Of a stretch of DNA of 64,000 nt, positions 53,366 through 63,560 are shown one piece after another. A program made the translations under genes and the position numbers. Within the stretch, counting starts at the first letter, position 1. Every line of letters starts with the position of its first letter. The stretch is taken from the NCBI GenBank assembly GCA_947463785.1, contig CANHRG010000003.1, positions 124,001 to 188,000 on the forward strand, read 5' to 3'. The notes under the pieces were generated by a model. It had not been told where the DNA came from. It saw only the letters and a program-made list of their open reading frames with translations, and made no database searches. Source of the stretch: Sphingobacteriaceae bacterium (lineage in GTDB: Bacteria; Bacteroidota; Bacteroidia; Sphingobacteriales; Sphingobacteriaceae).

Positions 53366-54988
53366 TTAATCTACGTTATCGTGTAAAAACGAATTATTTG
53401 GTCTGATTTCGGTTATTCCCTCTTCATTTGATAAGGTAAAACGTGAAACCTGAGATTCTGAAGAATGTGGAACATCGTCTAATGACATCTGCTTGCGCTT
53501 GTAGGCTGGCTCGTTTTCAAGTTCTTGCAAACCATTTGCAGTGCGCAGCTTCATGCTTAAATCTTTCAAACGCATAATTCGTTCTTTAGATCTGCGCAAT
53601 TGCTCTTCAACAGATTCATCTGTTTGTGCAGGGGCCTCATATACCTGAATTTCTGGCTCGGCATCAAACAGCTCGCTTGGCTCTGTTTCTGTTTCAAGGC
53701 TTTCTTCCTGTTCCTCAACAACTTCTACCGACTCTTCAACCTTTAATTCGAAATCGAACATGGTGGAAGTTGATGGTGTTTCTTCCAGCTGCTCTGTTTC
53801 AACTTGAAAAACAAAAGGCTCGGCCGGCGTTTCAACAGGTTCTGGAGCCGTAATGGCTTCCACTCCTGCAAACAGATCTAATACACTGGTATTTAATATC
53901 GGTTCTTCTAAATCTTCTACTTCTTTCTCTTCAATAAAGGAGTTTACACGCTCTACAGGTTTTACTAGCGGTGCATTTTCTACTTCGAAACTTGACTTTC
54001 TCTCTTGAGTTCTGTTTACCTGACGTTCTTCGCTGGTTTGGAATCCGGTAGCGATTATCGTAACCGATAACTTGTCTCCCAAACTCTCATCGGTACAATT
54101 ACCCCAAATTAAATCGGCTGCTAAACCAGCTTCTTGTTGAATGTAATCGGTAATTACAGATACTTCATCCATGGTTACTTCTTTACTTCCCGAAGTAATA
54201 TTTAATAGGATATAGCGTGCTCCTTCAATTTCATTATCCTCTAATAATGGTGAATTCAAGGCGCCTTCCACCGCTTTTAATGCTCTATTTTCACCTTCGG
54301 CAGCATAACTTCCCATGATGGATACGCCGCTGTCTTTCATTACGGTGCGCACATCTTTGAAGTCGACGTTGATATAACCCGGTATGGTAATGATCTCAGC
54401 AATACCCTTGGCTGCTGTTGTTAAAATATCGTCTGCTTGACCGAAAGCTGAACCTAAAGTCAGGTTACCAAAAATTTCACGTAAGCGATCGTTTGAAATA
54501 ACCAGGAAAGAGTCCACATATTTCTTAATCTCTTCCAAACCTTCTTCGGCCTGCATTTTACGACGCTTTCCTTCAAAAGAAAAAGGGGTAGTTACAATGG
54601 CAACGGTCAGGATGTCCATTTCCTTTGCAGCTTTGGCGATAATTGGGCTGGCTCCGGTACCGGTTCCTCCACCCATTCCGGCGGTAATAAAAAGCATTTT
54701 GGTATTTGTGCCCAACATCTGCTTGATATCATCAATATTCTCAATCGCCGAATTTTTCCCTACTTCAGGTATTGAGCCTGCTCCCATCCCTTCGGTTAAG
54801 CTAGCGCCTAATTGTACTTTATTCGGAATTGGACTTAGCTCTAAAGCTTGCGCATCTGTGTTACAGATTATGAAATCTACTCCAGTTATTCCCTGACGGT
54901 ACATATGATTAACGGCATTACCGCCACCCCCGCCTACACCAATCACCTTAATAATCGATGATTTTTCTTTTAACATTTCAAACTGCAT
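53366..54988 (-). CDS. ftsZ: Cell-division GTPase FtsZ with long acidic linker
   Basis: This 540-residue tubulin homologue builds the cytokinetic ring. The GTP motif GGGTGTG is at residues 106-112 and the T7-loop region includes GYINVDFKDV. The globular core ends near residue 325. The C-terminal extension is over 200 residues, very acidic, and carries three related hydrophobic motifs (DLFAG at 371, MFDFE at 410, LFDAE at 440). A basic helix near 460-485 and the terminal peptide IRPNNSFLHDNVD complete the tail. Typical FtsZ is about 380-400 residues; long linkers are usual in Bacteroidota. Last gene of the dcw cluster. Confidence 0.96.
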   Translation of the reverse strand: MQFEMLKEKSSIIKVIGVGGGGGNAVNHMYRQGITGVDFIICNTDAQALELSPIPNKVQLGASLTEGMGAGSIPEVGKNSAIENIDDIKQMLGTNTKMLFITAGMGGGTGTGASPIIAKAAKEMDILTVAIVTTPFSFEGKRRKMQAEEGLEEIKKYVDSFLVISNDRLREIFGNLTLGSAFGQADDILTTAAKGIAEIITIPGYINVDFKDVRTVMKDSGVSIMGSYAAEGENRALKAVEGALNSPLLEDNEIEGARYILLNITSGSKEVTMDEVSVITDYIQQEAGLAADLIWGNCTDESLGDKLSVTIIATGFQTSEERQVNRTQERKSSFEVENAPLVKPVERVNSFIEEKEVEDLEEPILNTSVLDLFAGVEAITAPEPVETPAEPFVFQVETEQLEETPSTSTMFDFELKVEESVEVVEEQEESLETETEPSELFDAEPEIQVYEAPAQTDESVEEQLRRSKERIMRLKDLSMKLRTANGLQELENEPAYKRKQMSLDDVPHSSESQVSRFTLSNEEGITEIRPNNSFLHDNVD

Positions 54989-55114
54989 ATTTATATTCTT
55001 TGTGTATTGTTCTAATGCTTTCAGTTTAACTCTACGGTAATACTAATCATTTTTAAAAAGTAGTTTTCCACAATGATTCAAAATGTGGAAAAACACCTTT
55101 CGTGTTGAAAATTA

Positions 55115-56458
55115 CTACAAGTAATCTTCGTCTTTGATATCGTCTTTGATGAATTCTTTACCCTTCTTCAAGAGCTTGTCGAATAACCCAAATCCTGTTT
55201 TTTCTTCTTCTTCATAACGTGGAGTTTCGTCATTCACAATCACTTCTTGTTTAACTGTTACTTCCTCAGCAGACTGAACTCCTTTAATCAATAAACCAAT
55301 ACTGGTTGCGTACATTGGGCTCTTTAAATCGTCGTAAGTTCCTTTAGGAAGTACTTCATTTTTTGCCAAATGCTCATTCGGGTAACCAACGCGGCAATCT
55401 AAACCGGTAACGTACTCCACCAACTGTGGCAAATGCTTCAATTGCGCACCACCACCGGTAATTACGATACCTGCAATCAGTTTTTTCTCGTATCCGGATG
55501 ACTTGATTTCGTAATAAACGTGCTCGATGATTTCTTCCATACGAGCTTGGATTACGTAAGCCAGATTTTTTACTGAGATCTCTTTTGGCTCTCTGCCTCT
55601 CAATCCAGGTACACTGATGATTTCGTTGTCTTTGTTCTCTTCGGCCAAAGCAGATCCGAAACGAGTTTTGAGCAATTCAGCCTGATTGCGCATCACCGAA
55701 CATCCTTCTCTGATATCTTCCGTTACACTGTTACCACCAAATGGAATTACGGCAGTATGACGGATAATGCCCTCATGGAAAATGGCAATATCTGTTGTTC
55801 CACCGCCTATATCAACCAATACTACACCTGCTTCTTTTTCTTCATCACTCAATACCGCTTCTGAAGAAGCCAAAGGCTCCAAAATCAAGTCATCGGCCTC
55901 TAAATCGGCGTTATTTACGCATTTAATGATATTTTTCACGGCACTTACGTGACCGGAAATGATATGGAAATTAGCTTCCAAGCGTACACCAGCCATACCG
56001 ATCGGATCTTTAATTCCCGGCTCATTATCTACCGTAAATTCTTGCGGTAATACGTGAATAATTTCTTCGCCAGGAGGCATAACCAATTTGTACATATCGG
56101 CTACCAACTTATCGATATCGTTTTTATGAATCTCGGTATTCAGATCTTTACGGGTTAGGATACCGCGATGCTGTAAGCTTTTGATGTGCTGACCGGCGAT
56201 ACCCACATTAACCACTTTAATGTCGACATTAGATTGTACGCTAGCCTCTTCAACGGCAGCAACAATACCTTGAACGGTTTTCTGGATATTGGAAACCACC
56301 CCTCGGGTTACTCCAGAGGATTCGGCTTTTCCAATTCCGATCACTTCAATTTTACCATAATCGCTGCGTCGACCAACAATGGCACAAATTTTAGTGGTAC
56401 CGATGTCTAATCCGACAACGATTGGTGAATTTTTGGCTGATGAAAAATTTGCTTCCAT
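55115..56458 (-). CDS. ftsA: Cell-division protein FtsA
   Basis: This 447-residue actin-like ATPase tethers FtsZ to the membrane. Phosphate-1 motif PIVVGLDIGTTKICAIVG is at the N terminus. The second phosphate motif GVVLVDIGGGTTDIAIFHEG and adenosine motif AGIVITGGGAQLKHLPQLVE follow. The C-terminal FDKLLKKGKEFIKDD may be the amphipathic membrane-targeting helix. It lies 126 bp upstream of ftsZ and 14 bp after ftsQ. Confidence 0.95.
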   Translation of the reverse strand: MEANFSSAKNSPIVVGLDIGTTKICAIVGRRSDYGKIEVIGIGKAESSGVTRGVVSNIQKTVQGIVAAVEEASVQSNVDIKVVNVGIAGQHIKSLQHRGILTRKDLNTEIHKNDIDKLVADMYKLVMPPGEEIIHVLPQEFTVDNEPGIKDPIGMAGVRLEANFHIISGHVSAVKNIIKCVNNADLEADDLILEPLASSEAVLSDEEKEAGVVLVDIGGGTTDIAIFHEGIIRHTAVIPFGGNSVTEDIREGCSVMRNQAELLKTRFGSALAEENKDNEIISVPGLRGREPKEISVKNLAYVIQARMEEIIEHVYYEIKSSGYEKKLIAGIVITGGGAQLKHLPQLVEYVTGLDCRVGYPNEHLAKNEVLPKGTYDDLKSPMYATSIGLLIKGVQSAEEVTVKQEVIVNDETPRYEEEEKTGFGLFDKLLKKGKEFIKDDIKDEDYL

Positions 56459-56472
56459 GATATTTAACTGTA

Positions 56473-57339
56473 TTAATTTTTTACTGTTGCTTGTACTGTT
56501 TTTAAGGTGTCTGTTTTCGTACTATCTGCTACAACGATCGCCCTCGACAAGGTATCAGGGGCAATACCGCTCTTTTTACAGATAATCTGATTTAAGTATT
56601 TTACATTGATGGTTTTATAGGTGTTCCAGCCTACTTTTGGCATGGCTTTTTTATAAAACAGTAATAGATTTTTGAACTTACGTTCTAGTGAATCTGCATC
56701 ACCGATGATGATTTGATGATCGCCTACTCGAGGCACCAATTGAATTTCCGAATTGGCATTCACATAGATTTGCTCAATTTGCTCACTCCAGAGCGTATCT
56801 TGTTGAATAAACTTAGCCAGCTTAAACAAATCTTTTGCCATCGGTGTCCTCAAACCTCTCACCTTACTTTCTAAATCTTCGGTAATGTTTCCATTAGCCA
56901 CCAAAACCTGAGCGGTAAAATTTGGACTCACGGGGATTTTCATCCCATCCTGATCGATATAGAAATCTTGATTTTTGATATTTATTACCCGTAAAACCGG
57001 TTCTCTTTGCTCTATTCTCACCCGGATTACACCGTTCATATCTGCATAAACTTTTGCTGTTCGGATAAATGCATTCATCTTAATTGCATCTTCCAAATTC
57101 TGCGTATTGATGGTAGTTAAATCTTTACCCTTCAATTGCCCGCCTACACTCCACAAAATGCGATCAATTTCTTGGCGATTGACAAAAGTTTGATTACCGG
57201 GGATGTAAACCTTCACGTCTGTACATTGCTGTGCCGATTTCTCATGCTCGATGAAACTCATCAATACGATCAATCCACTGAGTGAGATTACCCAGAGAAA
57301 TCCAATTCCTATTGCTTTCCAATTGATCCGCTTAAGCAT
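56473..57339 (-). CDS. ftsQ: Cell-division protein FtsQ
   Basis: This 288-residue bitopic protein has a short cytoplasmic part and one helix (GIGFLWVISLSGLIVLMSF). A periplasmic POTRA domain follows (VDVYIPGNQTFVNRQEI in the QQCTDVKV region is its first strand), then a beta domain. FtsQ links early and late divisome proteins in the periplasm. It overlaps the murC stop by 8 bp. Confidence 0.85.
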   Translation of the reverse strand: MLKRINWKAIGIGFLWVISLSGLIVLMSFIEHEKSAQQCTDVKVYIPGNQTFVNRQEIDRILWSVGGQLKGKDLTTINTQNLEDAIKMNAFIRTAKVYADMNGVIRVRIEQREPVLRVINIKNQDFYIDQDGMKIPVSPNFTAQVLVANGNITEDLESKVRGLRTPMAKDLFKLAKFIQQDTLWSEQIEQIYVNANSEIQLVPRVGDHQIIIGDADSLERKFKNLLLFYKKAMPKVGWNTYKTINVKYLNQIICKKSGIAPDTLSRAIVVADSTKTDTLKTVQATVKN

Positions 57340-58687
57340 TTTTTAAACTATTTTTAAGAGGTTCAACCAAGGTATCAATATCACCTGCTCCAACGGTTAG
57401 CAACACTTCAGGAGCATTATTTTTTACCCTTTCCAACACGTCTTGCTTCGAAACCAGCTGCTTCGATTTCAAGTTCATACGGTCCAAAATCATCTGAGAG
57501 TTTACACCTTCAATTGGCAGCTCTCTGGCCGGATAAATATCCAGCATCCACAATTCATCACAAGCCTCCAGGGCCTCAGCAAAGCCATCGGCAAAATCTC
57601 GGGTACGGGTAAACAAATGCGGCTGAAAAACTGCTGTCAATTTCTTAGTTGGATAGAGCGTTTTAACGGCGCTAATACACGCTTTTAATTCTTCAGGATG
57701 GTGCGCATAATCGTCGATATACACGTGGCGATCTGTTTTAACGATGTACTCAAAACGTCTTTTTACACCTTTAAAACCTGCTAATGCCTCTTTAATTTTG
57801 TCTTCCGGCAATTGCAACAGTAAAGCAACTTGAATGGCTGCCAATGCATTTTCCACATTGTGTAAACCTGGAAGGCCTAAAACGATATTCGGAATTTGAA
57901 CAGATTCAGCAACATAATCAAATACGAAATTGCCATTTTCAACACGTGTATTTTTTGCTTGAATGGCTGCTGATTCTGAAACGGAATAGGTAATTCCGTC
58001 TTCCAAAGCCAAACCTGAGCGGTGAATTAATTGTCCACCTTTTTTAAGCTGAGCTGCAAAAAGCTGGAAAGATTCTGTTAAATGACTTGCATCGCCATAG
58101 ATATCCAAATGATCGGCATCCATTGAGGTTACAACCGCAAGATCAGGATGTAAGGTTAAGAAAGAACGATCGTATTCATCGGCCTCTACTACAACTACCT
58201 GATTTAAACCAAATAACACGTTCGTATTGTAATTCGAAGCTATTCCACCCAAGAAAGCTGAGCAATCGTTTCCGGCATGCCGTAAAACATGAGCAATCAT
58301 GCTCGAGGTGGTGGTTTTTCCATGCGTACCCGCTACCGCGATACAAAACATGCCTTTACTGATGATCCCCAAGACTTCAGATCGTTTTTTCAAGGCAAAA
58401 CCGCCATCTTTAAAATAATTCAGAATGGAAGAATCTTTTGGAATGGCTGGGGTATAAATGATTAGTGTTTCCGCATCGTTTTCCTGGAAGGCAAATGGGA
58501 TGTAATTGCTGTCGTCTTTAAATACGATGGCAATACCTTCATTCATCAAACTATCCGTAAGCGGAGTTTCGGTACGATCATAGCCACATACAATGGCACC
58601 ACGTTTATGGAAATAACGTGCCAGGCCACTCATGCCAATTCCACCAATACCAATCAGGTAAACACGTTTAATCTTATCGAGTTCCAT
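57332..58687 (-). CDS. murC: UDP-N-acetylmuramate-L-alanine ligase
   Basis: About 451 residues from the ATG at 58687 (MELDKIKRVYLIGIGGIGMS); a longer frame to 58729 lies inside murG. The N-terminal Rossmann motif GIGGIGMSGLA, the ATP motif GTHGKTTTSSM and DDYAHHPEEL near the ligase centre are all present. It adds L-Ala to UDP-MurNAc. It overlaps murG by 14 bp and ftsQ by 8 bp. Confidence 0.95.
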   Translation of the reverse strand: MELDKIKRVYLIGIGGIGMSGLARYFHKRGAIVCGYDRTETPLTDSLMNEGIAIVFKDDSNYIPFAFQENDAETLIIYTPAIPKDSSILNYFKDGGFALKKRSEVLGIISKGMFCIAVAGTHGKTTTSSMIAHVLRHAGNDCSAFLGGIASNYNTNVLFGLNQVVVVEADEYDRSFLTLHPDLAVVTSMDADHLDIYGDASHLTESFQLFAAQLKKGGQLIHRSGLALEDGITYSVSESAAIQAKNTRVENGNFVFDYVAESVQIPNIVLGLPGLHNVENALAAIQVALLLQLPEDKIKEALAGFKGVKRRFEYIVKTDRHVYIDDYAHHPEELKACISAVKTLYPTKKLTAVFQPHLFTRTRDFADGFAEALEACDELWMLDIYPARELPIEGVNSQMILDRMNLKSKQLVSKQDVLERVKNNAPEVLLTVGAGDIDTLVEPLKNSLKNA

Positions 58688-59795
58688 GTGCCTCCTTTCT
58701 TTCCATGAGCTGGAAAATTTCTTTTGCAATCACTACATCTGCATCGCTAATGGCCAATTTGGCAATATGCTTACTCAAACTAAGTGCACCAGATTCATCT
58801 TGTAGTAAAGCCAGTGCATTGGGCACGAGGTTTACTGCTGCATCCGCGTCTTTAACTAAAATGGCAGCATTTTTCTCTACCAAAGACTGTGCATTTTTAG
58901 TTTGATGATCTTCGGCAACGTTTGGCGAAGGGACCAAAATCACTGGTTTTTTAACTACACACAATTCTGCAATGGTACCCGCCCCGGCTCTAGAAATAAT
59001 TACATCTGCCATCGCGTAAGCCAAATCCATACGGTTTAAGAACTCTACGATTTTGATAGACTCAGGAATTCGATTACCTAAATCGCTTACGATAGATTGG
59101 TAATAAAATTTACCAGTTTGCCAGATCAACTGAACGTCTGCGTCAATTAGTTTTTGTAAATCTTTTCTTATTGCCTGATTGAGTGTTCCTGCACCCAAAC
59201 TGCCACCGGTAAGCAGGATAGTTTTTTTGTTTGATGACAATCCGAAGAACCTAGCCGCCTCTTCGCGTTTTCCTTCAATAGCTACAGACTCTTTGCGAAT
59301 CGGATTACCCGTAAGCATGAGTTTCTCTGTTGGAAAATATGCATCCATACCTTCAAAGGCCACACAAATTTTGGCTGCCTGTTTAGCCAACCATTTATTG
59401 GTTAAGCCGGCATACGAATTTTGTTCTTGGATGAGGTAAGGAACCCCGGCATTAGCCGCCGCAAACAATAATGGACCAGAAGCGTAACCTCCTACTCCAA
59501 CAGCCACATCGGGTTTAAAGTCTTTGATAATTTGTCGAGCTTTCCAAACACTCTTCAGCAGTTTGAAAGGCAAAGTCAGGTTCTTCCAGAGTGCTTTTCG
59601 CTGAATGCCCTGAATCTCCAATCCAATAATTTGATAACCGGCCGCGGGCACTTTTTCCATTTCCATTCGGCCTTTGGCACCTACAAAAAGAATCTCAACA
59701 GTATTGTCCAGACTTTGTAAAGCCCGTGCAATTGCCAAAGCCGGGAAGATGTGTCCTCCCGTTCCGCCACCGCTGATAATTACTCTTTTTGCCAT
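58674..59795 (-). CDS. murG: Undecaprenyldiphospho-muramoylpentapeptide N-acetylglucosaminyltransferase
   Basis: This 373-residue GT-B glycosyltransferase adds GlcNAc to lipid I to make lipid II on the inner face of the membrane. SGGGTGGHIFPALAIAR is the first G-loop, GVGGYASGPLLFAAANAGVP the next, and the UDP-GlcNAc site includes LTGGSLGAGTLNQ and ISRAGAGTIAELC. Complete. There is 1 bp between it and ftsW. Confidence 0.95.
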   Translation of the reverse strand: MAKRVIISGGGTGGHIFPALAIARALQSLDNTVEILFVGAKGRMEMEKVPAAGYQIIGLEIQGIQRKALWKNLTLPFKLLKSVWKARQIIKDFKPDVAVGVGGYASGPLLFAAANAGVPYLIQEQNSYAGLTNKWLAKQAAKICVAFEGMDAYFPTEKLMLTGNPIRKESVAIEGKREEAARFFGLSSNKKTILLTGGSLGAGTLNQAIRKDLQKLIDADVQLIWQTGKFYYQSIVSDLGNRIPESIKIVEFLNRMDLAYAMADVIISRAGAGTIAELCVVKKPVILVPSPNVAEDHQTKNAQSLVEKNAAILVKDADAAVNLVPNALALLQDESGALSLSKHIAKLAISDADVVIAKEIFQLMERKEAHGTR

Positions 59796-59796
59796 A

Positions 59797-60951
59797 TTAT
59801 ACTTCGCCTACAACTACTTTTTGACGATCTTTTTGCTTATTCTCTTCCACATCACGGCTCACACTCAAAATAATTCCAAATGCCACACTGGTAAACAATA
59901 TCGATGTACCTCCCATGCTGACTAATGGTAGCGGCACCCCGGTAACCGGACCTAAACCCACGGCTACAGCCATATTGGCAAATGCCTGAATGGTTAAACT
60001 GAAACTCAGACCTGCCGCCAATAAAGCACCAAATGCTTTGGGACTGTAGGTTACAATCAATACACATCGGTATAGAAATACCAAATAAATAATAATGAGA
60101 ATGACGCCACCAACTGCTCCGTACTCTTCCACAATAAGGGCATACACAAAGTCGGAATATGGGTGCGGTAAATAGTTACGTTGTACACTATTGCCCGGTC
60201 CTTTACCAAATAAACCCCCAATAGCAATGGCAATTTTTGCTTGGTTTGCCTGAAAAGATTTATCAGGATCAACTTTTTCAGGATGCATGAAGGTGTTGAT
60301 TCGTGAAATATAAGTTTGTCTACGTGGACCTAAAAACAATACACAAGCTAATAACACAATCCCCGCAAGCGAAACAGCTGCTATTTGCTTAAAACTTATT
60401 CTACCAATAATCAACAACAAAATACTTACGCCAAAAAGCATCAATGCGGTTGACAGATTCGCTAATGCGATTAGGATAAAAACGATACAAACCGAACCCA
60501 TAATAGGAATGAATGCTTTTTTCACATCCTTGATATTTTCCTGTTTACGGGTTAATGTTCTGGCCAAAAAAGTGATTAGAGCCAGCTTGGCCATATCCGA
60601 TGTTTGAAAAGTCTGATTGATGATCGGTATGGTTACCCACCGACTGGCATCGTTTACGTTTGCTCCAAAAATGAGGGTATACAACAAAAGTGGAATGGTG
60701 ATTACCATCAATAACTTGGATATTCCGGCATAATGGCGGTAATCCAATAAATGAGAGAAATACATCAGCGCCAGGCCACCAACAATAAAAATAAAGTGCT
60801 TGATTAAATAGGATTCAGAGCCTACCCCTTTCTTGTAGGCAATGGTTCCAGTTGCGCTGTAAACCGCCATCAACGACCAAATGGATAACAGGATCACGAT
60901 GATCCAGATCCAACGATCGCCTTTAGTTTTATTGATGATTCTCTGTATCAT
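59797..60951 (-). CDS. ftsW: Lipid II polymerase FtsW (SEDS family)
   Basis: This 384-residue membrane protein has about 10 helices. SLMAVYSATGTIAYKKGVGS starts the SEDS fold. FVYALIVEEYGAVGGVILI and the final GLGPVTGVPLPLVSMGGTSI are highly conserved SEDS segments that contain active-site loop residues. FtsW polymerises glycan at the septum together with a class B PBP, which is not in the window. Same operon as murG and murD. Confidence 0.92.
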   Translation of the reverse strand: MIQRIINKTKGDRWIWIIVILLSIWSLMAVYSATGTIAYKKGVGSESYLIKHFIFIVGGLALMYFSHLLDYRHYAGISKLLMVITIPLLLYTLIFGANVNDASRWVTIPIINQTFQTSDMAKLALITFLARTLTRKQENIKDVKKAFIPIMGSVCIVFILIALANLSTALMLFGVSILLLIIGRISFKQIAAVSLAGIVLLACVLFLGPRRQTYISRINTFMHPEKVDPDKSFQANQAKIAIAIGGLFGKGPGNSVQRNYLPHPYSDFVYALIVEEYGAVGGVILIIIYLVFLYRCVLIVTYSPKAFGALLAAGLSFSLTIQAFANMAVAVGLGPVTGVPLPLVSMGGTSILFTSVAFGIILSVSRDVEENKQKDRQKVVVGEV

Positions 60952-60966
60952 TTTTTACAAATACGC

Positions 60967-62319
60967 TTAGAGTTCTTTTACTGCTTTTTTGAATTGCGCA
61001 CCACGATCTTCGTAGTTTTTGAACAAATCGAAGCTGGCACAAGCCGGAGAAAGCAATACGGTATCTCCTTTTTTGGCTAAGTGATAGGCAATTTGTACGG
61101 CTTCCTCTGCAGAGAACGTATTCACAATTACTTCCACATCGTCTTCAAAAGCCTCGTGGATACGGTGATTATCCTTACCCAAGCACACTATGGCTTTCAC
61201 CTTGGTTTTTACCAAGTCTTTCAACATTTGGTAATCGTTGCCTTTGTCTACACCTCCCATGATCAATACCACATCGGTATTCATGCTTTCAAGGGCATAC
61301 CAAGTTGAGTTTACATTTGTTGCTTTCGAATCGTTGATGAATTCGATTCCCGAAATGCGGGCTACATGCTCCAAGCGGTGCTCGATATTGGTAAAATTGC
61401 CCATGCTTTCGCGGATAGACTCGTTACGCAATTCCAATACCTTGGCTACAATACCCGAAGCCATGGAGTTGTAGAGATTGTGTTTGCCTTGTAAGGCTAA
61501 TTCGGTAATTAACATTTCGAATGGTTTTTGAAAGGGTTGATTAAGATTAATGATCACTTGCTGTTCGTCGAGGTAAGCCCCGGGTTCCTGCTTGTGTTTT
61601 ATAGAAAAAGGATAAGTTTTAGCCTCGGCGGTAAAGCGTTCCAAGCCTTTGATCGTTTCGGGATCATCGGCACAATAGATAAATACATCTGCTTCAGCTT
61701 GATTTTGGATAATCCGGAATTTAGAATTCACATACTTATCCATTTGGTATTCGTATCGATCAAGATGATCGGGAGTTATATTCAGTAATACGGCAATATC
61801 GGCCTTGAAGGCGTACATATTGTCCAACATGAAACTGCTGATCTCCAATACATAATGATCGAATGTTTCGTCTGCCACTTGTTTGGCAAAACTCTGTCCG
61901 ATATTACCTGCCAAGCCCACGTTTAATCCTGCATTTTTGAGAATATGGTAGGTCAGCATGGTGGTGGTAGATTTCCCGTTCGAACCGGTAATCGCGATTA
62001 GCTTCGCATCGGTATAGCGAGCTGCAAATTCGATTTCAGAAATAATCGGAATTTGCTTTTCAAGTAGTTTTTTAATAATTGGAGCCTTATCGGGAATACC
62101 CGGACTCTTCACCACTTCAGCAGCTTGTAAAATAGCGGCCTCTGTATGTTGATTTTCCTCATACGGGATTTTTAATCGATCTAGTTCTTGCTTATATGCA
62201 GGAGCAATAGCGCCAAAATCGGACACAAAAACCTCATAACCCTGCTTTTGGGCAAGATATGCCGCTCCCACCCCGCTTTCGCCGGCACCCAAAATCACGA
62301 TATAAGGCTTTGAACTCAT
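60967..62319 (-). CDS. murD: UDP-N-acetylmuramoyl-L-alanine-D-glutamate ligase
   Basis: This 450-residue Mur ligase adds the D-Glu made by MurI. LGAGESGVGAAYLAQKQGYE is the N-terminal nucleotide-like fold, ITGSNGKSTTTMLTYHIL the ATP site, and NDSKATNVNSTWYALES the conserved acceptor region. Its start codon shares one base with the mraY stop (TAATG). Confidence 0.95.
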   Translation of the reverse strand: MSSKPYIVILGAGESGVGAAYLAQKQGYEVFVSDFGAIAPAYKQELDRLKIPYEENQHTEAAILQAAEVVKSPGIPDKAPIIKKLLEKQIPIISEIEFAARYTDAKLIAITGSNGKSTTTMLTYHILKNAGLNVGLAGNIGQSFAKQVADETFDHYVLEISSFMLDNMYAFKADIAVLLNITPDHLDRYEYQMDKYVNSKFRIIQNQAEADVFIYCADDPETIKGLERFTAEAKTYPFSIKHKQEPGAYLDEQQVIINLNQPFQKPFEMLITELALQGKHNLYNSMASGIVAKVLELRNESIRESMGNFTNIEHRLEHVARISGIEFINDSKATNVNSTWYALESMNTDVVLIMGGVDKGNDYQMLKDLVKTKVKAIVCLGKDNHRIHEAFEDDVEVIVNTFSAEEAVQIAYHLAKKGDTVLLSPACASFDLFKNYEDRGAQFKKAVKEL

Positions 62320-63560
62320 TAACGTAGCTTGAGGGTTACAATGGTTAAAATGGCCAAGAGAATACCCATAATCCAGAAACGGGTTACAATTTTGGCTTCG
62401 TGGTATCCTTTTTTCTGATAATGGTGGTGCAATGGCGACATCAAGAACACGCGTCTGCCTTCACCGTATTTCTTTTTGGTGTATTTAAACCAGCTTACCT
62501 GGATAATCACCGACAAATTTTCAACCAAGAAAATTCCACAGAGTACCGGTATCAATAATTCTTTACGAATCATGATGGCAAAAGCAGCGATAATACCGCC
62601 AATAGCTAAACTGCCTGTATCGCCCATAAATACTTGTGCCGGATAGGAATTGTACCAGAGGAAGCCTACGCACGCTCCAACAAAAGCTCCGGCAAAAATT
62701 ACCAGCTCACCCGAATTCGGGATGTACATGATATTGAGGTAATCGGCAATAATGGCGTTACCAGATACGTAAGCAAGTACCGCCAGGGTGATACCCACAA
62801 TCGCTGAAGTTCCGGTAGCTAAACCATCTATACCGTCAGTAATGTTTGCTCCATTAGATACTGCAGTAATGATTACAATTACAAAAAGCATGAATACGAG
62901 CAGGGCATATTTTTCATAACCCTCACCCATAAACTTCAATACCTTGGCGTAATCAAACTCGTTGTTTTTGTAGAAAGGAACATTGGTAATGGTCGATTTA
63001 ACATCCTGAGTGTAGGATACCTTGTTATCAACCATGTGAGACTGAACTACTCCAGTGGCAAGTGCCGGATTAGCCACTTGTTCTCTTACCACAATATTGG
63101 GGTGGAAATACATGGTCCAACCAATAATTAGTGCCAAACCCACTTGTCCCATAATTTTAAACCTACCCGCTAATCCTTCTTTATCTTTTTTAAATACCTT
63201 GATGTAATCATCTAAAAAGCCAATAATTCCCATCCATACGGTGGTTATTAACATCAGGATGATGTAAATATTTTCCAGCTTTGCCAATAATAAAGTAGGA
63301 ATGAGGATACCCATCAGGATAATGATTCCGCCCATGGTTGGTGTGCCTTGTTTCTCCAACTGGCCTTCTAAACCCAGGTTACGAACCGTTTCTCCTACTT
63401 GCTGGGCCCGAAGGAAATTGATTAATCGGCTACCGAATACTGTAGTGATGATTAAGGATAAAATAACCGCCATTCCGGTACGGAAGGAGATGTATTGAAA
63501 CAAACCCGCTCCGGGGAAATCGTATAATTTATCTAACCAAGTGAATAGGTAATACAGCAT
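62319..63560 (-). CDS. mraY: Phospho-N-acetylmuramoyl-pentapeptide transferase MraY
   Basis: This 413-residue polytopic enzyme attaches phospho-MurNAc-pentapeptide to undecaprenyl phosphate, giving lipid [30 protein letters not shown] with catalytic Asp117/118 and [15 protein letters not shown] with the Mg-binding Asp residues are present. The C-terminal [19 protein letters not shown] is the His motif. It is about 50 residues longer than E. coli MraY because of an extracytoplasmic insertion at about residues 155-212. This length is usual in Bacteroidota. Overlaps murE by one base (TGATG). Confidence 0.96.
   Translation of the reverse strand: MLYYLFTWLDKLYDFPGAGLFQYISFRTGMAVILSLIITTVFGSRLINFLRAQQVGETVRNLGLEGQLEKQGTPTMGGIIILMGILIPTLLLAKLENIYIILMLITTVWMGIIGFLDDYIKVFKKDKEGLAGRFKIMGQVGLALIIGWTMYFHPNIVVREQVANPALATGVVQSHMVDNKVSYTQDVKSTITNVPFYKNNEFDYAKVLKFMGEGYEKYALLVFMLFVIVIITAVSNGANITDGIDGLATGTSAIVGITLAVLAYVSGNAIIADYLNIMYIPNSGELVIFAGAFVGACVGFLWYNSYPAQVFMGDTGSLAIGGIIAAFAIMIRKELLIPVLCGIFLVENLSVIIQVSWFKYTKKKYGEGRRVFLMSPLHHHYQKKGYHEAKIVTRFWIMGILLAILTIVTLKLR

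Noticed and set aside
58688-58729. Longer MurC start at 58729
   Set aside because: It lies within murG; MELDKIKR at 58687 is the family-typical N terminus.
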